Below, in pieces: positions 8,147 through 16,901 of a stretch of DNA of 64,000 nt (the stretch's first letter is position 1; every line of letters begins with the position of its first letter). The stretch is taken from positions 171,373-235,372 of the forward strand of contig NZ_JAHBBF010000003.1 of the NCBI RefSeq assembly GCF_019331725.1. Reading direction: 5' to 3'. The notes beneath the pieces were generated by a model, which saw only the letters and a program-made list of their open reading frames with translations, had not been told where the DNA came from and ran no database searches. The position numbers and the translations under genes were made by a program. This stretch comes from Bifidobacterium saguinibicoloris (GTDB lineage Bacteria; Actinomycetota; Actinomycetes; Actinomycetales; Bifidobacteriaceae).

Positions 8147-11100
8147 TCAGCGGTCGGTGTCGCGCCTGCGCAGGGCGAACGCGGCGCCGCCGGCGGCGAG
8201 CGTCAGCACGGCGGCCGCGGCGACCGTCGCCACGGAGGAGCCGGTGCGGGACAGGCGCCGCGTCGTACCGGAGCCGTCATTCTTGCCGTCGGCATCGGAA
8301 CCGCCGTCGTCCCTGCCGCCATCGTCCTTACCGTCACCGTTCTGGCCGCCGTCACCGTCCTGGTCGCCCTTGCCATCGCCGTCCGGATCCGGGGTCGGGG
8401 TGACGGCCGGCTTGGTCTTGAGCGCGGCGGTCTTCGCGGCGAGGTCGTCGGCGGCCGCATCCACGGCCTTCTGGTCGGTCGGCGCGGCGAGCACCTTCTC
8501 GGCCTCGGCGAGGGCCGTGGCGAACGGCGTCCACGTGTCGGCGATGTAGGCGTCCTCGCCGAGGGCGGCCTTGGCCTTGGCCTCGTTGACGGCGAGTTCC
8601 AGCTTGGCCGTGTTGATTGCGGGCGCGGGCTTCTCGTCGACGGTCATGGTGCGGGTCGCGGTGCCGGTGAGCTTGCCGGAGTCGGTGGCCGTGTAGGTGA
8701 CGGTGTACGTGCCGGGCACGGTGGTGTCGATCTTGTCGACGGTCCTGCCGTCGAGGGTGATGGCGACCGTGGCCTTGAGGTCGGCGTCCGTGTCGTCGGT
8801 GACGGTGACGTCATCGGCGGTCGGCTGCGCGAAGTCGGCGCCGTAGTCGAGGGTCACGGCCGCATCCACGCCCGCGTTGAGCGTGACGACCGGAGCCTTG
8901 TTCTCCGCGGCGGGCTTCCTGCCGTCGGTGACGAGCTTGGTCTTGGCCGCGGCGAGCGCGGTGACGGCGGCGTCGACCTCGTCCTGCGTGGCGTCCGCAT
9001 CGGCCGCCACGGCCTTGGCCGCGTCGAGCGCCTTCTGGAATGCGGCCCATGCCTCGGCGGTGTAGTCGTCCTCCTTGAGGGCGGAGTCCTCGCCGTCGTA
9101 TGCGTCGATGAGGCGGTTCAGACGGGTCTTGTCCGCGGACGGCGTGGTCTCGTCCTTGCGGGTGATCTGGAGCAGGTAGTCGCGGCTGAGCTTGCCGTCG
9201 GCGCTCTTGACGAACACGTGCACGTTGTTGAGGCCTTCGAGGCTGATGGTCAGGTCGCGGCTTTCGACCTTCTTGGAGCCGATGTACACCACGTGTCCGG
9301 CGTTCGCGGCCTTGGCCTTGACGGTGACCTTGCTGTTGGCGAGCGGCACGGTGGCGGCGTAGGTGTCGGTCTTGCCGCTCACGGGGGTGAGCGTGACCTG
9401 CTTGCCGTCCTTGTCGAACAGCTGCGGGTAGCCGTCGGCGAACACGAGGTCGGCGGTCGGGTCGGTCACTTCGCCGGCGGCGGTGTCCGCGTCGAAGGAC
9501 TGGTAGTAGGGGTTGCCGTCGATGAGGGCGGCCACGCGGTACGTGTAGTCCTTGGCCTTGTCGAGGCCGGTGTCGGTGTAGGCGAGCGTGTCGGCGGGCA
9601 CGTCAGCCACGGCGGTGAACTCGGTGGAGCCTTTGTCGGCGCGGTAGACGCGGTATCCGCCCACGCCCACGCCCCAGATGCGGCCGTCGGTGGCGGCGGT
9701 CCAGGTGACGGCGGCGTCGGCGCCGTGCTTCGTGGCGGTGACGGTCGGGACGGTCACGCCGGCGAAGAGCATGGTCTGGCGGTGGGCCGGCTGGTTGTAG
9801 GCGGTGTTCTGCCAAGCGAGGCCCTCACGGTAGGAGCGGGACTGGAGGGACGTGGCGATGGAGTACGGGGTGGCGATGTCCGTGGAGTACAGGCGCACGA
9901 TGGACGGGTCCTTGGTGTCGCGCACGATGATCTCGTCGCGCCAGTCGCCCATGATGTCACCGATGAGGTTCGCGTTGCCCTTGGAGCCGTTGTTGGTGGA
10001 GGCGGCCGCATCCTCCCAGATCACGTCGGTGGTCTGCGTCTCCGGGTTCCACTTCTGCACCTGCGGGGCCACGCGGTCCTGGTGTGCGGTGGTGATGGAC
10101 GAGTCCTGCGTGCCGCTGTATTCGAACAGCTCGTCGAGCAGGTCGCCGTCCCAGTGGAGGGAGAAGTTGGCGCTGGCGGGCTTGACCTTGCTGTAGATCT
10201 TCTTGACGCATGGCGTCGGGCTCTTGGCGGTGCAGGAGGTCTTGTCAGCGGGCGCGGGGGTGACGGCGTTGTAAGTGTTCGCGTCCATCGCGCTCCACAG
10301 TTCGGCGCCGGGGTATCGGGCGTCGATGTCGGCGGCCATGCCGCGGCCGTTGTCGCCGCTCACAGACTGGCGGAACATCACCTGTCCGGTGGCCGGGTTG
10401 GTGAGCGTGGCGTCGCGCTTGCCTTCGTGCACGTTCCACGTGTCGAGCACGCCGTCGTCGTTCCAGTCGCTGATGTGCTGGGCGTCGCCGTGGCCGAGCT
10501 TGGAGCTGGCCAGGCCGGTGCCGTCGCTTTTGACGGTCATGGAGCCGAAGACGATGTCGTCCTTGCCGTCACCGTCCACGTCGTTGATGGACAGGTTGTG
10601 GAAGCCCTGCTGCGCGAAGTCGGGGTTCTCCACCCAGCTCGGGTCCTTGCCGGACGAGGTGTCCTTGTTGGCGCGGAAGTGCCAGTTGAGTTTGAGCTTG
10701 CCGTCCTGGAGCGAGTAGGTGGCGATCTCGGTGCGGAAGTAGTAGCCGCGGGAGAACACGGCGTAGGGTCTGCCGTTCTCGCCGTCGAGGTATGCGGTGG
10801 CGGCGAGGAAGCGGTCGACGATGTTCGCGTCGGAGGGCCCCCAGTGCCATAGTCCGTCGTCGCGGCTCGGCTGGAAGTCGGTGGTGTCGATGATGTGGCC
10901 GTCGTCGCCGGCGAAGGCGGTGAGATACTCCGGGCCGGAGTTGATCTTGCCGTTCTTCTTGTCCTTCGGGTCGCTGGCCTTGCCGGTCATGCGGTAGTCG
11001 TGCTTGGCGGCGCCGCTCACCGTGTCGGTGGGCAGGTCCTCGGCGCTGGCGGCGCCCACGTGCCCGGTCTCGACGAGTTTGCCGGCCTCGTCCTTGTAGG

Positions 11101-11875
11101 TGGAGGTGCCGTCGGCGGTCTTGACGAGCACTTCGGCCTTGCCGTCGCCGTCGTAGTCCCATACCTGGAACTGCGTGTAGTGCGCGCCGGAGCGGATGTT
11201 CACGCCCAGGTCGATGCGCCACAGGCGCTTGGTGGCGCCGGTGGAGCGGTCGAACGTGTAGCCGTCGAGGAACGTGGTGCCGGTGAAGCCGGCGTAGTAG
11301 TTGTCCTGCCAGTTGCTCGGATCCCATTTGACGACGAGGTCGAGCACGCCGTCACCGTCGAGGTCGGCGGTGGACATGTCGTTGGCGGTGTAGGTGGCGA
11401 CCTGGTCCACGCCGGTGGTCTGTCCGGCGGGCATCTGCTGGTCGGCCGGCGGGTCGAGCTTCAGGGTGAGGGACTTGGAGGCCCATGCGGTGGCGGTCTC
11501 CTCGCCGTATGCGCCCTTGCTGGCGGACAGCGTGTAGGTGTCGCCGGGTTTGCCGTCCTTGTCGGTGTAGTTGGTGGTGGTTCCCGTGTACACGACGGCG
11601 CCGTTGCGTTTGAGCGTGAACGTGGTGTCCTTCGCGTCGTTCGCGTAGAGGCGCCAGGTGGCGAGCACGCCTTGGGTGGTGGGGACCACGGTGAGCGCGC
11701 GGTCGGCGTATTGCTCGGCCGTCCAGGAGGTGCCGTTGTCGGCGGTGTCGAGGGAGCCGTCGTAGGCGTAGGCGGCGGGCGCTCCCGCGATCGCCACGGT
11801 GCCGAGCGTGGCGGCTCCGGCGAGCGCGGCCACGGCCCGCTTGAGCCATGGCCTCCTGTTCTTGTCTGTCTTCAT
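8147..11875 (-). CDS. Cell-wall-anchored rhamnogalacturonan lyase, PL11 (LSRTG tail)
   Basis: A secreted lyase of 1242 residues, predicted to cut the rhamnose-galacturonate backbone of rhamnogalacturonan-I by beta-elimination, leaving unsaturated galacturonate ends. Signal peptide 1-37, then a PL11 (YesW-like) beta-propeller (about 45-690) starting ADRALTVVPTTQGVLATWRL and carrying repeated calcium-type D-x-D-G-D-G loops. A fibronectin type III domain follows (about 700-800), then a cadherin-like beta-sandwich (about 805-905), two FIVAR modules (about 908-990 and 1087-1162) around an Ig-like domain, an Asp/Gly spacer and LSRTG (1208-1212) with a membrane and basic tail. I chose the ATG at 11875 because AAAGGA precedes it and the signal peptide starts there. 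The family is clear; the mode of action on substrate is inferred. Confidence 0.9.
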   Translation of the reverse strand: MKTDKNRRPWLKRAVAALAGAATLGTVAIAGAPAAYAYDGSLDTADNGTSWTAEQYADRALTVVPTTQGVLATWRLYANDAKDTTFTLKRNGAVVYTGTTTNYTDKDGKPGDTYTLSASKGAYGEETATAWASKSLTLKLDPPADQQMPAGQTTGVDQVATYTANDMSTADLDGDGVLDLVVKWDPSNWQDNYYAGFTGTTFLDGYTFDRSTGATKRLWRIDLGVNIRSGAHYTQFQVWDYDGDGKAEVLVKTADGTSTYKDEAGKLVETGHVGAASAEDLPTDTVSGAAKHDYRMTGKASDPKDKKNGKINSGPEYLTAFAGDDGHIIDTTDFQPSRDDGLWHWGPSDANIVDRFLAATAYLDGENGRPYAVFSRGYYFRTEIATYSLQDGKLKLNWHFRANKDTSSGKDPSWVENPDFAQQGFHNLSINDVDGDGKDDIVFGSMTVKSDGTGLASSKLGHGDAQHISDWNDDGVLDTWNVHEGKRDATLTNPATGQVMFRQSVSGDNGRGMAADIDARYPGAELWSAMDANTYNAVTPAPADKTSCTAKSPTPCVKKIYSKVKPASANFSLHWDGDLLDELFEYSGTQDSSITTAHQDRVAPQVQKWNPETQTTDVIWEDAAASTNNGSKGNANLIGDIMGDWRDEIIVRDTKDPSIVRLYSTDIATPYSIATSLQSRSYREGLAWQNTAYNQPAHRQTMLFAGVTVPTVTATKHGADAAVTWTAATDGRIWGVGVGGYRVYRADKGSTEFTAVADVPADTLAYTDTGLDKAKDYTYRVAALIDGNPYYQSFDADTAAGEVTDPTADLVFADGYPQLFDKDGKQVTLTPVSGKTDTYAATVPLANSKVTVKAKAANAGHVVYIGSKKVESRDLTISLEGLNNVHVFVKSADGKLSRDYLLQITRKDETTPSADKTRLNRLIDAYDGEDSALKEDDYTAEAWAAFQKALDAAKAVAADADATQDEVDAAVTALAAAKTKLVTDGRKPAAENKAPVVTLNAGVDAAVTLDYGADFAQPTADDVTVTDDTDADLKATVAITLDGRTVDKIDTTVPGTYTVTYTATDSGKLTGTATRTMTVDEKPAPAINTAKLELAVNEAKAKAALGEDAYIADTWTPFATALAEAEKVLAAPTDQKAVDAAADDLAAKTAALKTKPAVTPTPDPDGDGKGDQDGDGGQNGDGKDDGGRDDGGSDADGKNDGSGTTRRLSRTGSSVATVAAAAVLTLAAGGAAFALRRRDTDR

Positions 11876-11998
11876 TGATGGACCATCCTTTGGATGTCGC
11901 GGCCGTGCCCTCCGGTGGGTGCGGCCTGTGTGTGCGTCCGCCGTCGTCGACGATGGCGGATCGGTTGTGTGAGTGGTTGATGGGTGGGCATGGGGGTC

Positions 11999-12058
11999 GG
12001 CGCGCCGCCTTCCGCTTCCTCTCATCGCGGTCGTCGCGATTCCGGGAGGCGGCGCGCC
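11999..12058 (-). terminator. Terminator of the beta-helix/SGNH gene
   Basis: A perfect 12-bp inverted repeat, GGCGCGCCGCCT (11999-12010) with its complement at 12047-12058, placed 23 bp after the stop at 12081. The remaining bases up to 11875 presumably hold the promoter of the PL11 gene. Confidence 0.65.
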
Positions 12059-12080
12059 AAGTGGGTGGTCGGGTCGGTCG

Positions 12081-15000
12081 TCAGCGGCGTTCCCGGCGGA
12101 TGGCGGTGGTCGCGAGGCCGCCGGCCAGGGCGAGGACGGCCAGCGCGGCGATCGCGGCGACGGCGGATCCGGTGCGCACGAGCGTCCCGTCTTGGGTGCC
12201 GTCGGCGGGTTTCGCGGCGTCGGGCTTGCCACCAGACTGTCCGTCGTCGGGCTTCTCGGCGGGCTTGTCCCCGTCGTCCCTGCCTCCGTCGGGCGGGTTC
12301 GGGGTGTCGCCGCCGGCGAACGCGGCGCGCATGGCGGCGCGGACGACGGGCACGTAGTACCGTTCGATGGCCGGGAAGTTCGGGTGGGTGCCGGAGGTCG
12401 AGCCGCTGGTCTGCGGCAGGCCGGTGGAGCCGAGCGCGGTGAACGAGAACTCGCCCTGGTTGGCGTCGGTCACCTCGAACGTGTCGTACACGTCGGCCAC
12501 GGTCACGCCCTTGGCGGCGCACACCTTGTCCTGGATGTCGTGCAGCGTGGCCTGGATCGCGGCGTCGCGGGTGTTGAGCTTGGGCACCTGGACGAACACG
12601 ATCTTCGCGTCCGGCCACTTGGCCTTCATCTGGTCGATGACGCCGCCCAGCTGCTCCTCGTACATGGCGGTGGTCCACTTGTCGCTGGCCTTGTCGATGG
12701 ACATGGCGTCGTTGGTGCCGCCGTCGAAGATCACCATGTCCGGCGATGCGGCCGGCGCCTTGTCAATCTGCGCGGCGAGGTAGCGGGTGGACCAGTCGGC
12801 GGCGCCCTTGATGACGGTGGCGCCGTTCTGCGCGTAGCGTCGGACGGTCACGCCCTCCTCGGCTCCGGCGAAGGTGGCGAAGCTGGCGTCCGCGTACTTG
12901 TGTCCGGCCACGATGGAGTCGCCGAACGCGTAGGCGGTCTTGCCGTTGAGCGGCAGGTCGAGGTCGGCGGCCTTCGTCGCGCCGGCGAACAGCACGTCGT
13001 CGATGGTGTGGACGGCGGTGCCTTCGTAGTTGACGGCGAACAGCGCGGCCATGGAGGTGGCGCGGGTGGCCGCCTCCCCGGAGACGATCGGGTCGCCGCC
13101 CGCGGCGGGGGTGATCGCGTACGTCACCGTGCCGGCCGTGAAGTCGGCGCGCACCTTGACCTGGTAGGCGGCGGTGGCGTCGGCTTCGGTGGCGGTCCAG
13201 GTGGGTTCACCGTTCCTGAACTGCTTGGCGCCGACGGTGGAGGCGGTCCATTCGATGTCGCGCGGGGCTGCGGTCGCGTATCGTACGGTCTGCTTGGATC
13301 CGTCGTTGCCGGCGGCGATGGCGAACAGGAGGCGTCCGTAGGCGTCACGCAGTTCGATGCCGGACTTGGCGGTGGCGTCGGCCTTCCACGTGAACTGCGC
13401 TTCGGCGGTCTTCTGGGCGCGCACGGCGATCGGCAGCGCGGCTTTGACGGCCTTGCCGGCGGCGAGGTCCGTGCCGCCGGTCAGCGTGCCGTCCGTCACG
13501 GCGGCGTTGCCGGTGAATCCGAGGTTCTCCGGGTCGGTCTGCTGCGTGAAGTCGGCGGAGAGCAGCGGGCTGAGGTCAGTGGCGGGCGGGTTCGGCGTGG
13601 TTCCGCCGGAGCCGGAGCGCGCGACCTTGATGACGTAGTCGGCGGTGTCCCCGGCGAATTCGTCGACGTTCACGTCGATGGTGTTCTCGCCGTCCGTAAG
13701 GGCCACGTCGGCGGTGTCGCCGGTGGTCTTGGCGCCGTTGACGAGCACGGTCTGTCCGTCCCAGCCGCGCGTGAACGTGAGCGTGAGGCTCTTCACGGAG
13801 TCCGGCACGGTGACGGTGTACGGGTTCTCGGCGCCGAGGCGCGTGTGGTCGAAGGCGGGCGTGAGTTCGTGGCCGTCCACGGCGAGCGCCTTGAGCGCGG
13901 CCGTCTGGGTGGCGTCGGCGCGGGTGATGACGGCCGTGTACGTGGCGGTCCTGCCGCTCTTGGAGGTGACGACGAGTTCGACGTTGTTCGGTCCGGTGGC
14001 GAGCGGCACGTCCGCGGTGGCGGCGGCGGAGGCCGTGCCGCCGTTGATGGCGACCTTGGCTCCGGCGCTGTTGGCCTTGGCGGTGAGCGTCGCGGTCTCG
14101 GCGTACGGGCCGGCGTCGGCGGCGTACGTGCCGTCCTCGGCCTGCGTAAACGTGAGGTCGCCGTAGGCGGAGGTGGCGGTGAGCGATCCGAGCGTGGTGT
14201 CGTCGGTGGTCTTGACGAGGTCGAAGTCGACGGTGGTGGTCTGCGCGAGCTTCACGGCCACGTCCGTCACGGTGCGGGTCGCGTAGTTCTTGCGGGAGGC
14301 GGTCACCGTGTAGCCTTCGCCGGGGGCGACGGCGAACGAGTAGGCGCCGGGGTGGGCCGGGTCGGCGGAGCCGAGCGTGCTGGTCGTGGTGTCGAGGGTC
14401 TTGCCGTCCTTGTCCTTGAGGGTGACGGTGATGCCGCCGACGGCGCTGCCGTTCACCGTGGTCGTGCCGGCGATGGTGCCGGTGGTCGTGGTGGCCTCGC
14501 CGAGCGTGAGGTCGGCGGCGACGGTCTGTCCCTTGGCGACGGTGACGGTCGTGGCGGCGGAGTCCTTGTGGCCGGGGGCGGTGGCGACGAGCGTGTGGCC
14601 GCCGGCCTTGAGGCTCAGCGTGTACGCGCCTGCCGCGTTGGTGGAGGCCGTCTTGGCGGCGTCGCCGTCGGCGGTGACGGTCGCGCCTTCGACGGGCGTG
14701 CCGTCCGCGGTCTTCACGGTGCCGGTGACGGTGCCGGCCTCGGCGTCGGCTTGGACGCCGGCGGGGCCGATGGACGGCGGATCGGCGATCGGGTTGCCGA
14801 AGAAGTCGGCGGCGATCGGGTTGTCGTTCGCGCCGTCGGCGCCGGTGGCGGTGAAGCCGGGCATGATGGCGGCGAGGTCGACGGCCTTGCCGGCGCCGAT
14901 GAGCGGGGAGCCTTCGCCGGGCTTCGCGTTGTCGAGGCCTTCGGCGGGGTTTCCGATCTTCGGGTCGTCGGTGACGGCGGCCTGGTCCGCGGCGGCGGGG

Positions 15001-16700
15001 GTCATGTGCTCGCCCCAGTAGGCGTTGTTGGAGAAGGTGACGCCGGTCTTGGAGTCGGAGAACGTGACGCCCTTGACGTCCTTGGCGTTGAGGTTGACGA
15101 ACGTGTTGTTGAACACGTAGTGGAGGTTCTTCGTGTTGAAGTAGCTGGATCCGGACGAGCCGAAGAATCCGACGTTGCCGTTGGATTTGCTCCACGGCTT
15201 GATGGTGTTGACCATCAGGTTGTTGTAGATGGCGTTCACGCCGGTGGAGCCGTGGCCGTTGACGTAGTAGCGTTCGACGTCCTGGATGATGTTGTAGCGC
15301 ACGACGGCGGTGCTGAAGCCGAAGCCGCACAGGAGGATGCCTTCGCCGGAGTCATGCACGTAGTTGCCTTGGATGACGATGTTGGAGGTGCCGCGGTCCG
15401 GGTCGATGCCGTTGGAGTCGGCGGCGTTGGGGCGGGCGGCGAGCTCGGCGACCTCGTTGTTCTGCACGACGATGTCGTCCGCGTAGTACATCTCGATGCC
15501 GGAGACGCCGGCGCCGTCCACCACGTTGTTCTCCACGGTGGCGCCCTTGACGGACGTGAGGTACATGGAGTCCCAGCCGAACTGGGTGTCGCGGTTGGTC
15601 ATGTAGTTGCCGGAGATGGTGACGCCGGTGTGCGGGGCCCAGTCCGAATCCTCCTTGACGGTGCCGTTCACGGCGGCCTTGCCGACGGCGCGGTCGCCCC
15701 AGCCGGGGGCGTGGTCCTTGTACTTGTCGGTGCCCATGCCGGAGAACTGCTTGAAGACGAGGTTGCCGAAGGAGGTGTTGGCGATCACGTTGTCGCGCAC
15801 GGTCACGTCGGTGAACGTGGAGGCGGTCTTCGCGTCGCCCTTGAGGCCTTCGAACATGATGCCGCCGGTGCGCTTGGAGCGGTCGAGGCCCCACGCTCCG
15901 ATGGCCCACTTCTGGCCGGACACGTCGTGTACGTACAGGCCGTGGATGTCGTAGCCGGCGAGGACGCCGGCGCTTTCGCCCTGGATGTGCACGCCCCTCA
16001 GGTCGCCGGCCTTGGGGTCCTCGTCGGAGGTGAACCTGGAGGGGTCGAAGCCGTCGGTGAGGTTGGAGATGTCGAGGTTGGAGATGTCCCAGTGCTGCTG
16101 GTTGGTGAGCTGCAGCACGTCGTTGACGACGCCGCGGCCTTCCAGCTTGGGGGCCGGGTCGGCGTCCGCGTCGCCGTCGCCATAGCTGGACAGGACGATC
16201 GGCTTCTCGGCGGTGCCGGAGCCCTTGGGCGCGAGCAGGGCGGTGGGGGCCGCGCCGTCCACGTCGGTGCCGGCACCGTTCTTCCACGTGGTGTAGTCGT
16301 AGGCCTCCTTGGCGACGGCGTCGCCTTCGGCGGTCCAGGTGCTTCCGGCCTTGAGCAGGATGCGGTCGCCGGGCTGGAACTCCTTGGCGTTCACATTCGC
16401 GAAGGTCTTCCATGCGGTGGCTTCGCTGGTGCCGTCGGCGGCGTCGTCGCCGCCCGCGGAGTCGACGTAGTAGGTGGTGCCGTCGCCGGCTGGGGCGGAG
16501 TCGTCGGCGACGAGCAGGCTTCCCGCCTTGACGACGTTCCGTCCGGCTTCCTTGAGCGCGGTCTTGTCGGTGTACCCGGTGAAGCCCGCGGCCGCGGACG
16601 CGTCGGCGAAGGCCGACGTCGTCGGCATCATCGCCGCGGCCATTGCGGCGGAGACGCCTATCGTGACGACGCGTGCAGCCCATTGTCTGAATGCACCCAT
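12081..16700 (-). CDS. Giant anchored beta-helix plus SGNH esterase fusion (LVRTG tail)
   Basis: A secreted protein of 1539 residues, apparently combining a pectin-active beta-helix with an acetylesterase. Signal peptide (about 1-31); right-handed parallel beta-helix (about 60-590) opening YYVDSAGGDD and followed by many short N-N-x-V/I repeats; two carboxypeptidase-regulatory-like domains (about 600-790); two cadherin-like beta-sandwiches (about 795-990); a LamG-like sandwich (about 1000-1200); an SGNH/GDSL hydrolase (about 1219-1464) with block I AFGDSIVAG, FDGGTNDAM and the GTHPNF histidine; a Pro/Asp spacer; LVRTG (1507-1511) and tail. SGNH esterases next to rhamnogalacturonan lyases are often rhamnogalacturonan acetylesterases. 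Whether the beta-helix is a lyase, a glycosidase or only binds is open; I could not place it in a CAZy family. The start at 16700 has GAGGAAAGG upstream. Confidence 0.88.
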   Translation of the reverse strand: MGAFRQWAARVVTIGVSAAMAAAMMPTTSAFADASAAAGFTGYTDKTALKEAGRNVVKAGSLLVADDSAPAGDGTTYYVDSAGGDDAADGTSEATAWKTFANVNAKEFQPGDRILLKAGSTWTAEGDAVAKEAYDYTTWKNGAGTDVDGAAPTALLAPKGSGTAEKPIVLSSYGDGDADADPAPKLEGRGVVNDVLQLTNQQHWDISNLDISNLTDGFDPSRFTSDEDPKAGDLRGVHIQGESAGVLAGYDIHGLYVHDVSGQKWAIGAWGLDRSKRTGGIMFEGLKGDAKTASTFTDVTVRDNVIANTSFGNLVFKQFSGMGTDKYKDHAPGWGDRAVGKAAVNGTVKEDSDWAPHTGVTISGNYMTNRDTQFGWDSMYLTSVKGATVENNVVDGAGVSGIEMYYADDIVVQNNEVAELAARPNAADSNGIDPDRGTSNIVIQGNYVHDSGEGILLCGFGFSTAVVRYNIIQDVERYYVNGHGSTGVNAIYNNLMVNTIKPWSKSNGNVGFFGSSGSSYFNTKNLHYVFNNTFVNLNAKDVKGVTFSDSKTGVTFSNNAYWGEHMTPAAADQAAVTDDPKIGNPAEGLDNAKPGEGSPLIGAGKAVDLAAIMPGFTATGADGANDNPIAADFFGNPIADPPSIGPAGVQADAEAGTVTGTVKTADGTPVEGATVTADGDAAKTASTNAAGAYTLSLKAGGHTLVATAPGHKDSAATTVTVAKGQTVAADLTLGEATTTTGTIAGTTTVNGSAVGGITVTLKDKDGKTLDTTTSTLGSADPAHPGAYSFAVAPGEGYTVTASRKNYATRTVTDVAVKLAQTTTVDFDLVKTTDDTTLGSLTATSAYGDLTFTQAEDGTYAADAGPYAETATLTAKANSAGAKVAINGGTASAAATADVPLATGPNNVELVVTSKSGRTATYTAVITRADATQTAALKALAVDGHELTPAFDHTRLGAENPYTVTVPDSVKSLTLTFTRGWDGQTVLVNGAKTTGDTADVALTDGENTIDVNVDEFAGDTADYVIKVARSGSGGTTPNPPATDLSPLLSADFTQQTDPENLGFTGNAAVTDGTLTGGTDLAAGKAVKAALPIAVRAQKTAEAQFTWKADATAKSGIELRDAYGRLLFAIAAGNDGSKQTVRYATAAPRDIEWTASTVGAKQFRNGEPTWTATEADATAAYQVKVRADFTAGTVTYAITPAAGGDPIVSGEAATRATSMAALFAVNYEGTAVHTIDDVLFAGATKAADLDLPLNGKTAYAFGDSIVAGHKYADASFATFAGAEEGVTVRRYAQNGATVIKGAADWSTRYLAAQIDKAPAASPDMVIFDGGTNDAMSIDKASDKWTTAMYEEQLGGVIDQMKAKWPDAKIVFVQVPKLNTRDAAIQATLHDIQDKVCAAKGVTVADVYDTFEVTDANQGEFSFTALGSTGLPQTSGSTSGTHPNFPAIERYYVPVVRAAMRAAFAGGDTPNPPDGGRDDGDKPAEKPDDGQSGGKPDAAKPADGTQDGTLVRTGSAVAAIAALAVLALAGGLATTAIRRERR

Positions 16701-16762
16701 GCGTTTCCTTTCCTCTGATCGGCCCACTATGGATGCCGGATGCGGCGTTGCGGTGGACCTGA

Positions 16763-16834
16763 GGCAAAGCCAACTTTGGCTTGCCATATTTTCTGCAAAC
16801 TTTCCATTAATTTGCTTAGATACAGCATAACATG
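16763..16834 (-). promoter_or_regulatory. Promoter/operator region of the beta-helix/SGNH gene
   Basis: An AT-rich stretch between the start at 16700 and the terminator of the next gene. It contains the dyad AAGCCAA-CT-TTGGCTT (about 16767-16782) and, on the minus strand, TTAATGGAAAGTTTGCAG. The latter resembles the TTTCCA/TGGAAA half-sites upstream of GH105, the binding-protein gene and the 24812 regulator. Probably LacI-type control; this is inferred from motif similarity. Confidence 0.4.
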
Positions 16835-16884
16835 AAAAAACGCGTCCGCCACCCAAGCATAGAATTGCTTTGGCAACGGACGCG
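16835..16884 (-). terminator. Rho-independent terminator of the second PL11 gene
   Basis: CGCGTCCG (16841-16848) pairs with CGGACGCG (16877-16884), with an inner CCAAGCA/TGCTTTGG pairing. A TTTTTT run follows on the minus strand (16835-16840). It ends transcripts from the gene whose stop is at 16902. Confidence 0.85.
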
Positions 16885-16901
16885 CGTTGTTGCAACGGAC
16901 A

